DNA of 64,000 bases from Cephalotus follicularis (taxonomy: Eukaryota > Streptophyta > Magnoliopsida > Oxalidales > Cephalotaceae). Of the stretch, positions 11,561-24,389 are shown one piece after another. The translations under genes were made by a program, and so were the position numbers. The notes beneath the pieces are model-generated. The model was not told where the DNA came from, did not search any database, and saw only the letters and a program-made list of their open reading frames with translations. The stretch's first letter is position 1. Each line of letters starts with the position of its first letter. Location of the stretch: contig BDDD01000998.1 of the NCBI GenBank assembly GCA_001972305.1, positions 489,462 through 553,461 on the forward strand. Reading direction: 5' to 3'.

Positions 11561-12985
11561 GTTCTTGACATGTTTTTGAACCTATGACATGTATAATATG
11601 TTGTGATGGTCAATACTTGATTGCATGTAGAATTGAACTGAATTGGGTTGATTATGTGTATTCCCCTGTTTTGAAATTGCTCCTGGAATTCGTATGAATG
11701 CCAGAACCGCCGACACTTACACAGACACGGTCGACGCTTTGGTACGATAATGGAATATTAAAGCCTAGAAGGTCGATGCTCAAGTGTGTAGTGTCAACGC
11801 TTAGGCTCAAACCGTCGACGCTTACACAAAAACTGTCGACGCTTTAGAACAGTAGGAATAGAATTCTTAGGATTGATCGATTGATTTAATTGTGGATGCA
11901 ATGACCCTTGATTTGCTATATTGTAGCTATTATCACTGTTATTCAACGAATTTTTCTACTGTTATGAATACATATTCAAGGATTTTACGAACCTAATGCT
12001 TTAAGCATAAATAATGATTTTTAACGGTTTTCTAACGGAAAATCTTATTATCCTACAATTGTATTTTCCTCTCAATAGAGGCACTGCTACTGTTAGTTCT
12101 CACAAGAGAACCACTGACTGAATTGATATGTTTTCTACAAATGAAAACTACTGTATATTGCATAATATACCTTTATGTAATATTATCGCTGGATTGAATG
12201 AATTGATTGTCTATATTATTGCCGATTAGTCGAGTGATGGCAGATGTCACTGGCTAACGGAGGTGGTCCTATGTGCCAGGAGTTGTCTAGAGTACACACC
12301 AAAAACTGCCTGCAATGCAGAGCTTGATTGTTAAACTGCCCGCTAATGTCTATAGTAAATGTTACCTTATCTATAATCTTCGGAGTGTAGGGTGATAGAT
12401 AGGTGGTGCACAGTTGGTGCTAGGAGTTAGCGACATGTGACACCCAAACCACTGTACTGATTGATTATACCCTTGTGCGGTATTCTTGCATTGTATTGTC
12501 TATGGCCACTTGGCATGATTTCGTTTATATTGGAGTACTATATATATATATATATGTTATTTCATATTAACTGTCATGCATATTTACAATTATAGATTCA
12601 ATTAGATGATTTATCTTCCTACTTAGCCAAGTGAGGACAACGGCTAACCCCTACAATTTCAGATTAAGTGAAGGCATTCGAGGAGTTGCTGCTAAAGCGT
12701 GGAAAGCTTCTTTCTATCTTAAGGTTGTTATTATTTATGATGTACTGTATCTTGTAACGAACGGTTCACACTCTGTTATTGTTGTACTTTCCTTATGTAA
12801 AAGGATATTGTTGGTTTGTACCCGCACGTAGTATGGGCTGCGTGTCGATGACTTATGTTTTATAATCCAGATATTAATGCTTCCGCTTATTTTATGAAAT
12901 GTTTAATGAAATGCTGGATTATATGTATTTCTGATATCACCATATGTGCTTGTCCCCAATTGCAATTGAAAGGCGGGGTGTGACA
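11561..12985 (+). repeat. LTR X, 3' part only (host of element A)
   Basis: The 3' portion of a Tekay-like LTR whose 5' portion must lie left of the window, on the far side of A. It matches the reverse complement of LTR Z (for example 11561-11860 against about 18400-18770). It contains GTCGACGC motifs at about 11712-11860, the TTAGCC...GGCTAA block at 12623-12647, a TA dinucleotide run at 12539-12556, and ends GGGGTGTGACA at 12985. Confidence 0.75.
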
Positions 12986-14892
12986 ATTGGAATAAACCAG
13001 GGAGCATTCAAGACGTAGTTGTGAGTTCAAAAGGGACTGTTGGATACTAAAAGCAGTGGACTTTCAGCTTCTAACTTGAGGCCAGAGGTAGGGGAAGCCA
13101 TAATTGCAATTTTGAGCTCAATATTCATGCCTGGACAGTGATTTTTGTGCATAGTTTTCATGGTTAATTGAACTATTTTTTATCACTGGATCAATGCCAT
13201 GTTATGCTGGGCACGTGATATGTGTTTGAATGTCAGTTTTCTGGCCTGATTAGATGTTTTCCTGCATGTATATGGACTGTGTTGGTTACTGTTTGTCACG
13301 TTGTGAGGAAGAAGATGACTGATGCTTGAAAAACGTCGATGCCTTTTGGAAACATCGATGCCTTTGGGTTGTTTGCATGGATACTGACGTATTATACGTC
13401 GACACCTAAGGTTCCTACCTTAGCGCGTCGACGCCTTAAGCAATACGCTGGCGTTTAAGGTTCCATACCTTGAGCGTCGATGCGTATAAGTTGGACATCG
13501 ACGTCTTCGGAACAATGGAAAGCGCTGACACTAAGAATTTGAGCGTCAATGCTTATGGGACAAAAACATCGACGCCTAAGGTAGACGTCGACGTCTTCAT
13601 GTACTTTTTTGGATATTCTCACTTAATGATAGGAAACAATCCAGATTCCTGTTAGGGTGCATTTGAGCATTTGTATGCATTACATATGTACTGCTTACTG
13701 CTTATTTAATAACCGTTTATGAACTGTTATGATTTCTAAATTGTTATATTAATTTAGAAATGCATATATGAGTTTGAAAACCACTGTGTTTGAGTACGAA
13801 AATATATAATGGATATTGACATATTTTTGAACATACTGGGAAAGCGATTTCCACTACTGAACTGTTTAAAGTATTTCCTACTTACTGAAAATACACATTT
13901 CAAGTGTTTATGACTTTTAAAAATGTCTTGAAATGAACTGCCCTTTTACTGATGAAGCGATCATTTTATAAAATGATTTGAACTGCTACTACACTGTTAC
14001 TACACTATTTATTGTGACTGCTTTGTTCTTGGTTTGTGGTTGTATTTGCGCTGTACTAGTTGCGTGGCAGGGACTGCCAGCGTTGACTAGTGGCAGGGAT
14101 GACTTAGGGGCTAGGAGTTGGTTGGGTAACTCACTGTACTGTACTGTTGACTTGGTTGGTTGTCTGGAGACAGGACCGAAGCGAGAGTGCAACGTGGGGC
14201 CAGGAGTTGGCGGTGTTGTACATACTGACTGCCTATTTTTTGGCCCCTTTGTGGACTTACTGTTTACTGTATACTGGTCCTATGCGGACTCTGCTGTGCC
14301 TGTTTGATGTAATCCTGGCCGGGTTACTACTGTACTGATGATGCATATATATTTTCATATATATATATATCTCCACTGTTATTATAACTGTACTGCAGCA
14401 CTACGCATACATCTCATGACATGCATGTAATGTTAATCCCGACTTACTCTTATGACTTAGCCGAGTGAGGACAAAGGCTAACCCCCTACTTTACAGATTG
14501 ATGCAGTGGACCGGCTTTGGGGAACCAGCATGGTTGAAGTACAAGTTTTAGTAAATTTTTACTTGGGGTTATGTCCTCTTGGATTTTGTTAAGCTGGTTA
14601 TGTATTTGTTGGGTGTTGTGTACCGTACTTCCGGTTTACTTGTTTTATAATGTTGCTGGATAATGTATTTTGGATCACACTCTATTTTGTGGGCTTTTAA
14701 CTATGATAGACATGTATTTGGTAACGTGTAGTATGGGATGCACGCTACGTTCTTTTCTGCTTATGGGTTTTAATGCTTCCGCAACTGATATCATGTTTGA
14801 AAAGTTTAAATTTGATGGTATTTGCATAAGCTGAATCTTAAATGTTAATTACCTTTACCATATCTCTTGTTTACGGAAAACGGGGTGTGACA
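12986..14892 (+). repeat. LTR Y, 3' part only (host of LTR X)
   Basis: A second Tekay-like LTR piece, less similar to the others. It has a cluster of about ten GTCGAC/ATCGACG motifs at 13333-13600, the TTAGCC...GGCTAA block at 14457-14481 and the end CGGGGTGTGACA at 14892. Immediately after it a copia integrase frame begins mid-domain, so Y is inserted in element P; the other side lies left of the window. Confidence 0.75.
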
Positions 14893-15130
14893 ATTACGGT
14901 GTATTTGAATGGAGGAATCGGACCTTGATGAATATGGTTCGGTCCATGATGTCTTTCGCGGATCTCCCTATCTCATTATGTGGTTATGCAATGTTTTCGA
15001 CAGCGCATATCCTAAACATAATTCCTTTGAAATCCGTCCTCTCAACTCCTTACGGGTGTTTAAAGGGAGGAAATCTAGCCTAAACCATTTGATGGTTTGG
15101 GGCATTCAAACTTATGTTAGGAGGTAGGAG
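14893..15130 (+). pseudogene. Integrase fragment of copia element P
   Basis: Begins at the GVSERRNRTL motif (here GVFEWRNRTL; the catalytic Glu region is altered), continues through MNMVRSMMSFADLPI and the LCGYA motif, then shifts frame into SLNHLMVWGIQTYVRR. A stop and the frameshift make it non-functional. It starts exactly where LTR Y ends. Confidence 0.8.
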
Positions 15131-15846
15131 CCTTCCATGCTGGAGGCATGATCGGATCGTTGTCAGTTTGTGGGGTATCCTAAGGAAACCAGAGAATTCT
15201 ACTTTCACCATCCTAGTGATCAAAAGGTATTTGTTTTATGTACTGCTAAATTCCTAGAGAAGGAATACTTGCTTGCGGGGAGCAGTGGAGCAAGGTGGAA
15301 CCAGGAGAGTTATCACATGGTGAAAGCCCACACGATGAGGAGCAATTAGAGGTTCAACCCTCTAGAGACACCGTTGGGGAAGGATCCCAACCTGAGAGGG
15401 AATCTTAGCAAGGTGCTCCCCTATTGAGGAGATTAGGCAGAGTTTCGATAATGCCTGAGAGATATGGTTTTCTCATTGAGGACACTGACAAACTCAATGA
15501 CATCGATGATGATGAGTCTGTTAGCTACGAGGAGGCAGTGAAGATCCCTGAATCCGGGGCATGGCTAGAAGCCATGAAATCTGAGATGGACTCCATGTAC
15601 GCTAACCAAGTATGGAACATGGTAGATGCACCTTAGGGTATTAACCCTATTTGTTTCAAATGGATCTACAAGTGGAAGATTGGCACAGATGGTAAGATAG
15701 AGACTTATAAAGTGCGATTGGTTGCGAAAGGGTATAGACAAAGATATGGAGTCGATTATACTGAAACTTTCTAACTAGTCACAATGCTTAAGTCCATCGG
15801 GATATTGCTTACTATTGCCGCTCATTACGATTATGAGATATGGTAA
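15131..15846 (+). pseudogene. Integrase-RT linker and RT N-terminus of copia element P
   Basis: Readable pieces are QFVGYPKETREFYFHHPSD, KFLEKEYLLAG, PERYGFLIEDTD, then the AVKIPESGAWLEAMKSEMDS block that opens the copia reverse transcriptase domain, and KVRLVAKGYRQRYGVDY. Stops at 15634-15636, about 15772 and 15842 break it. Confidence 0.75.
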
Positions 15847-16577
15847 ATGGATGTCAGGATAGCCTTCTTGAATGGTTTTCTTGAAGAGGACATTTATATG
15901 TCCCAACCTGAGGAGTTTACATCCGAGGAGCATCAACAAATAGTGTGTAAGCTCCAAAGGTCTATCTACAGCCTTAAGCAAGCATCCCGTAGCTGGAACA
16001 TCCATTTTGACAAGACCGTTAAGACTTTCAGTTTCATCAAAAACTTGATGAGCCTTGTGCCTACCGAAAATAGGATGGCCCAAACATCACTTTCTTGGTA
16101 CTATACGTGGATGACATACTAATCATAGGGAATGATGTGGGTATGTTACAGTCCATTAAAGTATGGTTATCCAAGAACTTCTCCATGAAGGATTTGGGAG
16201 AGGCTTCATATATATCGGGTATAAATATGTATAGAGACAGATCTAATAGGTTGTTGGGACTCTCCCAAAGCCAGTACATCAGCAAGGTGCTGAAATAGTG
16301 TGGCCTTAAGAATTCCAAGTGTGGCCTACTACCAATTGGCCAAGGAATTCACCTCTCCAAGCAGATGTCTCCATAGACAAATGAGGAGAGGGCTCGCATG
16401 AGTAGGCAGCCATATGCTTCGGCTATTGGCTCCATCATGTACGCCATGCTATGTACTAGGCTTGATGTCGCACATGCCTTGGGTATGGCTAGTCGATTTC
16501 AGTCTGATCCCGGTGAGAAACACTAAGAAATAGTCAAGGGGGATCTTAAATACCTGAGAAGGACTCAGAATGTCTTC
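15847..16577 (+). pseudogene. Reverse transcriptase core of copia element P
   Basis: MDVRIAFLNGFLEEDIYMSQP and QRSIYSLKQASRSWN lie in one frame (15847-16122). The catalytic LYVDDILIIGND follows in another frame (16095 on), then SMKDLGEASYISGI and LGLSQSQYISKVLK before a stop. Further pieces (SAIGSIMYAMLCTRLD) follow to 16577. At least two frameshifts and three stops. Confidence 0.85.
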
Positions 16578-17072
16578 TTGGTTTATGGAGGAGATAGTGT
16601 GTTGAGACTAGTGGGCTATACATACTCAAGTTTCAATTGTGATCCGGATGATCACAAATCCGTATCGGGATATGTTTTTGTCCTGAACGCTGGTGCTATG
16701 ATCTGGAGGAGTTCGAAACAGGAAACTACTGCGGACTCCACTACAGAAGCAGAATATGTTGCAGCCTTAGATGCCGCAGAGGAAGCAGTTTGGATGCAAA
16801 AGTTCATTGTTGAACTTGATGTGGTTCCAACCATTGCACGTCTTGTTCTGGTGTACTATGACAACAATGGGGCCGTTGCACAAGGAAAAGAACCGATGTC
16901 TCATCATCGCTACAAACATATACTACGACGGTATCACTTGATTAGAGAGATCATCGATATAGGAGACATTACCCTTGAGAGAGTCCCCACAGTGGAATAT
17001 TTAGCAGACCCACTGACCAAGGCTTTGAGCAGCACTGTACTAGAGAGACACAGAAGTGCCATGAGCTTAGGT
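16578..17072 (+). pseudogene. RNase H end of copia element P, cut by solo LTR Z
   Basis: Open for about 165 codons: GYTYSSFNCDPDDHKSVSGY, WRSSKQETTADSTTEAEY, the DNNGAVAQGKEP region, HILRRYHLIREI and LADPLTKALSS. The last real codons are before 17073, where LTR Z begins; the open frame beyond that (to 17156) is LTR sequence. The C-terminus resumes at 22030. Confidence 0.85.
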
Positions 17073-19162
17073 TGTCACACCCCGTTTTCAAATTTACATA
17101 ACATACATGGTTATCAATGTATAATCCAGCATTCAACAAAAACCAAAACTCATTAACCATTTGAGGAAGCATTTCATAACCGGATTATTATAATTATCCA
17201 CAAGCAGCCCATACTACGTGCTTACAGGTACAAACATAAGTTATAAATTGCATCTCTGAAATGTAAATATAACAAATGGAATATGATCATTATTACAAGA
17301 TTCACTCACTTTAACAATAATTAAAATAGAAGCCTCCAAGTATGGCTTCAACTGCACTTGCCCAAATACCTTCGTTAATCTGAAATTGTAGGGGTTAGCC
17401 TTTGTCCTCACTCGTCTAAGTAGGAATAATGCATAAGAATTAATATATATATGTAAACATGCATGACAGTTTATTTTGAAAACAATATATATATATGTAT
17501 GTATGTATGTATATATTCCAATATATAAAATCAATCATGCCAAGTGGCTACAATCATTTCAATTATCAAGAATACGGCACAAGGGTAAAATCAATCAATA
17601 CAATGGTTGGGTGACACATGTCGCTAACTCCTAGCACCAACTGCGCACTACCTAACTATCACCCTACACTCCGAAGATGATAGGTCAGGTAACAATTACT
17701 GTCGGCATTTAGCGGGCAGTTTAACATTCAAGAGCTACATTGCAGATAAGTTTGGTGGAAGCTCTAGCCAACTCCTGGTACCTATGACCACCTCCGTAGC
17801 CAGTGATGTCTCCTATCACTCTACTTCAGAAACAAGGATGGACAATCAATACAATTCGTACGGCAATATTGCATATATATGTAATATGTAATATGGCAGT
17901 AGTTCTCTTTTAGAAAACATTAACAATTCAATAACTGTGCCTCTCATTTGGAGGAGACAGTAACATATAACAATGGTTCTCTTGGAACTAAACAATAACA
18001 GTAGCAATAATCCTAACCCTAATCGGAGGAAAATAGTGATTACATAAACTTTAGGATTTCTTTTAGAAAATTTTTGTTGAATCATTATTTGTGCTCAAAG
18101 CACTCCAATGGTATAACCCTTGAATTTTATATAGACAGTAGTAAATTGGAAATCATTTGATAGATACCAATATCAATAACAGTAGCAATATTAACTGCAT
18201 AGTATGAACAGTACTATTACAAGGATTAAAAATACAATAACAAGGTAATCCATAATCATTTATGCAATCAACTACTAGTATACAAGTTGTTAAATCCTTA
18301 TAATACAATCAGACATGGCAGAGGTTGATTTCGGAAATCATCCCCATGGAAGCCAGTGTAATTCTCACGAATTTAACCCAAACAACGACCTAAGCGTCGA
18401 CAGTTCAAGTGAAAGCATCGACAATTTCTAGTCTAAGCGCCATTCATGCAGCCCTAAGCGTCGATGTGTAAGCCATTAGTACTACCACATTTTACATATT
18501 AAGCGTCGACGCTTTACCTTAAGCGTCGACGGTTCCTTCATTAAATGTTGCCTTAAGCGTCGATGTATAAGAACAAAAGACACGCCATTTTAAGCCTAAA
18601 GCGTCGACAGTTGGAAATTAAGCGTCAGCACTTCTGGCGTTCATGCAATTTTCAGGAGCAACACTCAAATAGAACATGTTTAAATCCATTCGAATCTCAG
18701 TTCAACTCAACATGCAACATATATAAACCATAACTACACATTATACATGTTATATGTTCAGGAACATGTCAAAAACCCCTACCTTAATTGCTATCCCAAA
18801 ATCAATTTGAATTGATTTCTCTCTTTAAGTTCCCAAGTCCTTCAACTACAACAATCTCCAATTCCATAAATTTAAAGCTATAGATGCACGTTCGACAGTA
18901 GGTATACATCCAAATAAGTATGTTTACATGGTTGTCTAACCATAACAACATCAAGTGAGCTCGGATTAGTGACTTACCAGGAAAAATCATGCTTCAAACA
19001 CACATTGAACTATCTAGCTCCAACATGCAAGTCTAGAATCACCAGCAAGATTTCCGCTTTCTCAGTGTTTCTAACACCTAAAGCACTCCCTCTAATACTG
19101 ATATAAAGGGTTCAATGCCTAGGAAATCGTCAGATTCCATTAACTTCAATCCCCAGCATTTT

Positions 19163-20277
19163 TGTCACACCCCGTCCTATTATCATAGCATTAAAGCGGT
19201 AAAGGCAATCAATGTAATGCTATCCAGCTTATACAAAATACAATAAATTTAAAAACTTCAATTCCATTCACATGTGCGGAAGCATTTAATAACAAGCTAG
19301 ATAAACAAACTGAATCATGCGTCCCATACCACATGATTCCCACATTTAACATAATTGAGCCATCGTCGAATGCACATGAACGGGGCGTGATCAAAAGTCG
19401 ATCTACACCATTAATATATTAATCCAAAATAATACGGGTCTCAATACATTGTTAAAACATTTATTTAAACAATAAAACTCCATCTCCCCACAGATTCGTC
19501 GTGTACGGTTGAACTCCACATCACTGCATCAATCTGCAATAGTAGGGGGTTAGCCTTTGTCCTCACTCGGCTAAATTATAAGTGTAATTCAAGGTCAGTG
19601 ATAATGAATGTCATGAAATGAATGCACTCATGATGAAATATATAATATATTGCCACACGTACATATACATATGTATATACATATATGCCAATAGGTGCAA
19701 CCATGCCAAGTGGCTACAACCATCAAATCATCAATCATGTCTCAAAGGACAAAATCAATCCAATAAACGGTACGAAGAGCGCCGCCATCTCCTGGCCCCG
19801 ACGTCGTACTCTTACTCCAGCCCCCGACTCCCGGGTCACGAAGCAAGTCAAATCAATCAACTCATGATGCTCGCACTCTGTGTTTAGCAATCATAGTAAC
19901 CCATGTTACTCGCACTATGTGTCAGGTATCATTGTACTTGGGCGTCCCTAGCCATCTCCTGGCACCTAGGAGAACATCCCCGCCACCAGCCATCAGTGAC
20001 ACTCGGTCACCCCAGCCAGTACGGCATCAATCACAATCAACAAATCGATTCAATTCAAATCGTTTCCAAGTAGTTTATAAAGTACTCGACATAATACATT
20101 TATATCAAAATGTATTGCATATTTGAAACTATGTTTCAATCCATTGAAAACATACATTTATTAAAAGATATATTTTCATATCAAATAACGATTTGTGTAA
20201 AATCATGTACACATTTCTAAAATGAATAAAAACACTTTAGAATCAATGACATTCCAATCACCAATTCATTTCATATC
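19163..20277 (-). repeat. Left arm of palindrome Q
   Basis: Antisense half-LTR starting TGTCACACCCCGTCC. It pairs with 20293-21407 with only scattered differences by eye. Confidence 0.9.
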
Positions 20278-20292
20278 TTTGCATTGCATTGT

Positions 20293-21407
20293 GATATCAA
20301 ATGAATTGGTGATTGGAATGTGATTGATTCTAAAGTGTTTTTAGTCATTTTAGAAATGTGTACATGATTTTACACAAATCATTATTTGATATGAAAATAT
20401 ATATTTTGATAAATGTATGTTTTCAACGGATTGAAACATGGTTTTAAACATGCAATACATTTTGATATAAATGTACTATTTCCAGTACTATATAAACTAC
20501 TTGGAAAAGATTTGAATTGAATCGATTTGTTGATTGTGATTGATGTCGTACTGGCTGGGGTGACGGAGTGTCACTGATGGCTAGTGGCGGGGATGTTCTC
20601 CTAGGTGCCAGGAGATGGCTAGGGACGCCCAAGTACAATGTTACCTGACACATAGTGCGAGTAACACGGGTTACCATGATTGCTGAACACAGAGTGCGGG
20701 CATCATGAGTTAATTGATTTGACTTGCTTCATGACCCGGGAGTCGGGGGCTGGAGTAAGAGTACGATGTTGGGGCCAGGAGATGGCGGCGCTCTTCGTAC
20801 CGTTGATTGGATTGATTTTGTCCTTTGAGACATGATTGATGATTTGATGGTTGTAGCCACTTGGCATGGTTACACTTATTGGCATATATGTATATACGTA
20901 TGTATATGTACGTGTGGCGATATATTATATATTGCGTCATGAGTGCATTCATTTCATGACATTCATTATCACTGACCTTTAATTACACTTACGATTTAGC
21001 TGAGTGAGGACAAAGGCTAACCCCTTACTATTGCATATTGATGCAGTGATGTGGATGTCGACCGTACGCGGCAAATCTATGGGGGGATGGAGTTTTATTG
21101 TTTAAATAAATGTTTTAACAATGTATTGAGACCCGTATTATTTTGGATTAATATATTAATGGTGTAGATCGACTTTTGATCACTCCCCGTTTATGGGCAA
21201 TCGACGATGGCTCAATTATGTTAAATGTGGGAATCATGTTGTATGGGACGCATGATTTGGTTTGTTTATCTAGCTTGTTATTAAATGCTTCCGCACATGT
21301 GAATGGAATTGAAGTTTTTAAATTTATTGTATTTTGTATAAGCTGGATAGCGTTACATTGATTGCCTTTACCGCTTTAATGCTGTCATAACGGGACGGGA
21401 TGTGACA
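20293..21407 (+). repeat. Right arm of palindrome Q
   Basis: Sense half-LTR ending GGACGGGATGTGACA. The arm begins GATATCAAATGAATTGGTG next to the loop. Confidence 0.9.
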
Positions 21408-22054
21408 ATTTTCCTTTCTCTCTCCCTAATGCATGTTTTCTTCCTCTTTTCTTTTCACATGTTTTTCTCTCCTCTGAACTTTTGTAGGTTGCATGTTACA
21501 AGGGGAATAGAACACATGCAAGACACCACTCTTGCATGTTACACAGCTGGTGACACGTCTCAGCCCGGCATGACACATTTTAGGACACTTGTCTATGTTA
21601 AAACCTATTAATATGCCACAGTTCTGCTGAAATCACGCGTAGCCCATTTCTAGCCGCGTTCAAAGCGTCGCCGCTTTGCATTTGGCATCGACGATTTGGC
21701 CATTGCTTTGACCTGTCCACAAACACTAACGGTTGACACATATCACTACATTTTTGGACTCAAAGTGTCAACTGTGTATTCAAGGCACCATCGGTTCGGC
21801 GTTTTCAAAGCGCCAATGGTTAGGCATTAGGCGTCGACAGTTTGGATAGTTTGGCGCCTTAACCATTGATTCAATTTCTTTATTTAACAATTTCTCAATT
21901 TCATTCAATTCAAACCCCAAAAATTCTATAATCATAATTCAAAAGATAATAGAGCACATAATCTCAATAAAATGTATATTTATTAAACAAGGGTGCAATA
22001 TACATTAATTGAAATTTGCGGTTGTTACATAGGCTATAGGTCATTGTGGCTTGA

Positions 22055-22069
22055 GGTCCAATGGGAGAT
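22055..22069 (+). promoter_or_regulatory. Polypurine tract of copia element P
   Basis: The stretch GGTCCAATGGGAGAT lies directly before TGTTAGGATAGG. A GGGAGATTGTT junction is common at copia 3' LTR starts. Confidence 0.65.
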
Positions 22070-24388
22070 TGTTAGGATAGGGGTGTCCCTGTATGCCACG
22101 ATATGGCTCATTGTTTGTATATATACACTCTTGATTTATACAATTATGAATTCCATTCATGTTTTATGTGCATATTTAATTTTATTGGCATGGCTATATG
22201 TCTCATCCTATCATACCAAAAGGAACAGAATAATTATTTATAATTAACTATATGCCATATAGCGCCCTGCCACTCGAAAGGGTTGGATCTCATGCCTGGA
22301 GGTTATGAGAATGAGATCCTTAGTCCCTGTGGCAAAACTGTTCCAAGTCATAGGTTCACTTTCTTAGGGCAATTAATGAACCGCGAAGACTTGCCACATT
22401 ATGCTTGCTCCCGGGATTAACTAAGGGAGGATGGATCATGTCATTGCCATTTGGGTTTACCCTAAAGCTGATGCGGGGTACATGCTAAGAGTATGACACT
22501 GAACATACCCACCAATAGGAAACCTATTTGGATAGTCAATACCCAATGTCAAAAGGATTCATATGGTCTCGGTAGTGTATAGTCTATGGTGACTAGTAGG
22601 TCTATAGCATGCGCTGTCTCCTTTGGCCTGACTGGCTAGCATGCATTGTGTAGTAACCACCTAACTTTGATTTTCGCCTTCCTCAGCACTAGCCATGTGC
22701 TGGCATAAAGGTTGTCTTTGGGTCTTGTGAGATCTGCATTGAGATGTATGGGCGAGTGCGCAATAAGGGATCATCACACCAGGGCTGAGGGTGATTGGCT
22801 ATATATATCTATGTACGTTGTAGACTTAAAAGTCCTGATCAGGCATAGGTGAACTAGGAACCAGAGGTTCCCTTGGGAAGTATGCCGATAGTCTCATTGC
22901 GACCATAGATTTGTAGTTATTGCAAAAAATCTATGGGTGACATTTATCCAAACCCTATCGGAGCCAAGTTTGACGAGGGAAACATGACACATATACCAAT
23001 GAATGAGTAAAGCACTGGATATTTTGACCATGATAGATAGATGTTGTAATACACGGATCTGGGGGTTGACTGGAGATCAAACCGAGGCTATTTGAATAGT
23101 CGGAGACTATTAAAGTAGTCGTACCAGAAAATGGGATGTTTTGGGAATTTATCGTCGTACCAGAGAGTGACCGGGCTTTCGGGTCCTGCCTGACTTTGAA
23201 CAGGTTGACATGTGTATGGGACACATGTCGTTTAGTGAAAGGTTGACATTGGGGAGATGTTACTTTACTGGTGAATATTTTATTTGCTGGATAAGGGTCT
23301 AAGCAATGCCATGATAAAATATTCCAAGTGAAGGGTTGATATGTTTTTATAATGAGTGAATTGGGCACTTATTGTTAATGAGAGAATTTTGGGCTAATTT
23401 GGACTTGGGATTAACTACCCAAATGTAGGCTTGGTTTTGGGCCTTGGGTTGGCTACATCTTGGCCCAATTTTGGGCTTAATGATGCCTTGCATTAGTAGG
23501 CCCAAATCATGCCCAAATTGTTGTCCATTGTAGCATGACATTGTTGACCGAGTCAACATTGTTTCCTACCCATTTGTGTTGCACGGGTTAGGCCATTTTG
23601 AGGATGATTTGGACGGCCAAAAGAGAGGGAAATGAAGTGCATAGAGGAGGCTAAATAGTGGACTCAATGTGCATTTAATGTGAGAAGACAAAAGGACATG
23701 TGGTGGGACATGGTTGTCTAACCAAGAAACACTTTGTAAAATTTTGAATAAACTCTCTTTGGTCACTTACTTCATCACCCGTGCAAATGCTCTATCCTCT
23801 CTTCTTCTCCCATTTCTCACCGTCACTCTCATTGTTCAAAAGATAGAAATACACGGCATTTGAAGACTTGAAGAAGGACTCAAATATCAATCACCTTTCA
23901 CCACTCAAATGTCATTTTAGGTGCAGATAAAATTGTGCCTTGCAATTTCATCTTTACTTAGATTGATTTAGTTTAGTTAAACACAAAGCCTTCATCCATC
24001 TTTGACGTCTCCTTACACTTGGGATAGCGAGGAGCTTGGATCTTGGAACAAAGTGTGAGAGGGAGCTTGACTTGAAGGAAGGAGAAAAGGCTTTTGGTAA
24101 ACTTCTTTTTTCCTTTGTTTATTTTATGTTATGTGGCTTGGTGACTTACGTTTTTGGCAAGGGTTGGTGGATACCCTAGTAAACCTTTAGGGTTTAGGGT
24201 TGCTAGCTTTTGGTTTTGTGGGAATATAGTATTAGGGTTTATGTGTTTTTCTTAATGTAAGTTTTTTGGTGCCCAAATAACTAGGGTTTATGGCAACCCT
24301 TGTGTCAAACCCGAATTCCCCATGCTTGGATTGTCTTTGTGTTTGATTGGAATGTTAATAAGGGTTCCTTCCTTAGACATTATATTGG
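22070..24388 (+). repeat. 3' LTR of copia element P (right end approximate)
   Basis: Starts TGTTAGGATAGGGG. A TATA-like ATAAACT near 23747 is followed by a pyrimidine-rich leader-like stretch. Several telomere-like AAACCCTA/TAGGGTTT motifs occur at about 24170-24250. The 3' boundary is uncertain: I place it near GGGACA at about 24388, before the antisense copia C sequence. About 2.3 kb, with no genes; the minus-strand frame at 22955-23368 shows no recognisable domain. Confidence 0.55.
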
Positions 24389-24389
24389 G

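Larger units (their letters stand above)
19163..21407. mobile_element. Palindromic insertion Q: two inverted half-LTRs with 5 bp TSD
   Basis: Two arms of 1115 bp (19163-20277 and 20293-21407) are near-perfect reverse complements around a 15 nt loop (20278-20292). Both outer ends are the 3' end of a Tekay-like LTR (TGTCACACCCCG and its complement), and the unit is flanked by perfect ATTTT duplications (19158-19162 and 21408-21412). The arms resemble the last 1.1 kb of the LTR of A, including the TTAGCC/GGCTAA block at 19550-19574 and 20996-21020. No coding content; open frames on the two arms mirror each other. Confidence 0.9.
17073..22029 (-). mobile_element. Solo LTR Z (Tekay-like), containing palindrome Q
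   Basis: In reverse orientation the ends are TGTAACAACCGC...GGGGTGTGACA. It is flanked by TAGGT (17068-17072) and TAGGC (22030-22034), a 5 bp duplication with one change, which restores the end of copia P. Without Q it is about 2.7 kb, a full LTR length. It carries GTCGAC-type clusters at about 18395-18640 and 21665-21840, on either side of a TATA-like region near 19100, and the conserved hairpin block at 17395-17419. Confidence 0.88.
14893..24388 (+). mobile_element. Element P: Ty1/copia retrotransposon, 3' part
   Basis: Plus-strand copia pol from mid-integrase (14893) to RNase H (17072), then solo LTR Z, then the last bases of the internal region with a purine tract (about 22055-22069), then the 3' LTR from TGTTAGG at 22070. 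Removing Z restores the junction (TSD TAGGT/TAGGC). The 5' half lies left of the window. The right end is inferred: beyond about 24388 the sequence is the antisense 3' end of copia element C, so P probably inserted into C. Confidence 0.75.

Noticed and set aside
19618-20952. Mirrored open frames on the two strands (19618-19887, 19917-20126, 20444-20677, 20710-20952)
   Set aside because: They are the two arms of palindrome Q read in opposite directions; no known domain, and the arms are LTR sequence.
19163-21407. Q as a class II foldback or MULE-type DNA transposon
   Set aside because: The arms are similar to LTRs of neighbouring Tekay-like elements along their length, the ends are LTR termini, and the TSD is 5 bp rather than the 9 bp typical of MULEs.
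22955-23368. 137-codon minus-strand frame in the P LTR
   Set aside because: No recognisable domain, and it lies in an LTR, antisense to the element; likely chance.
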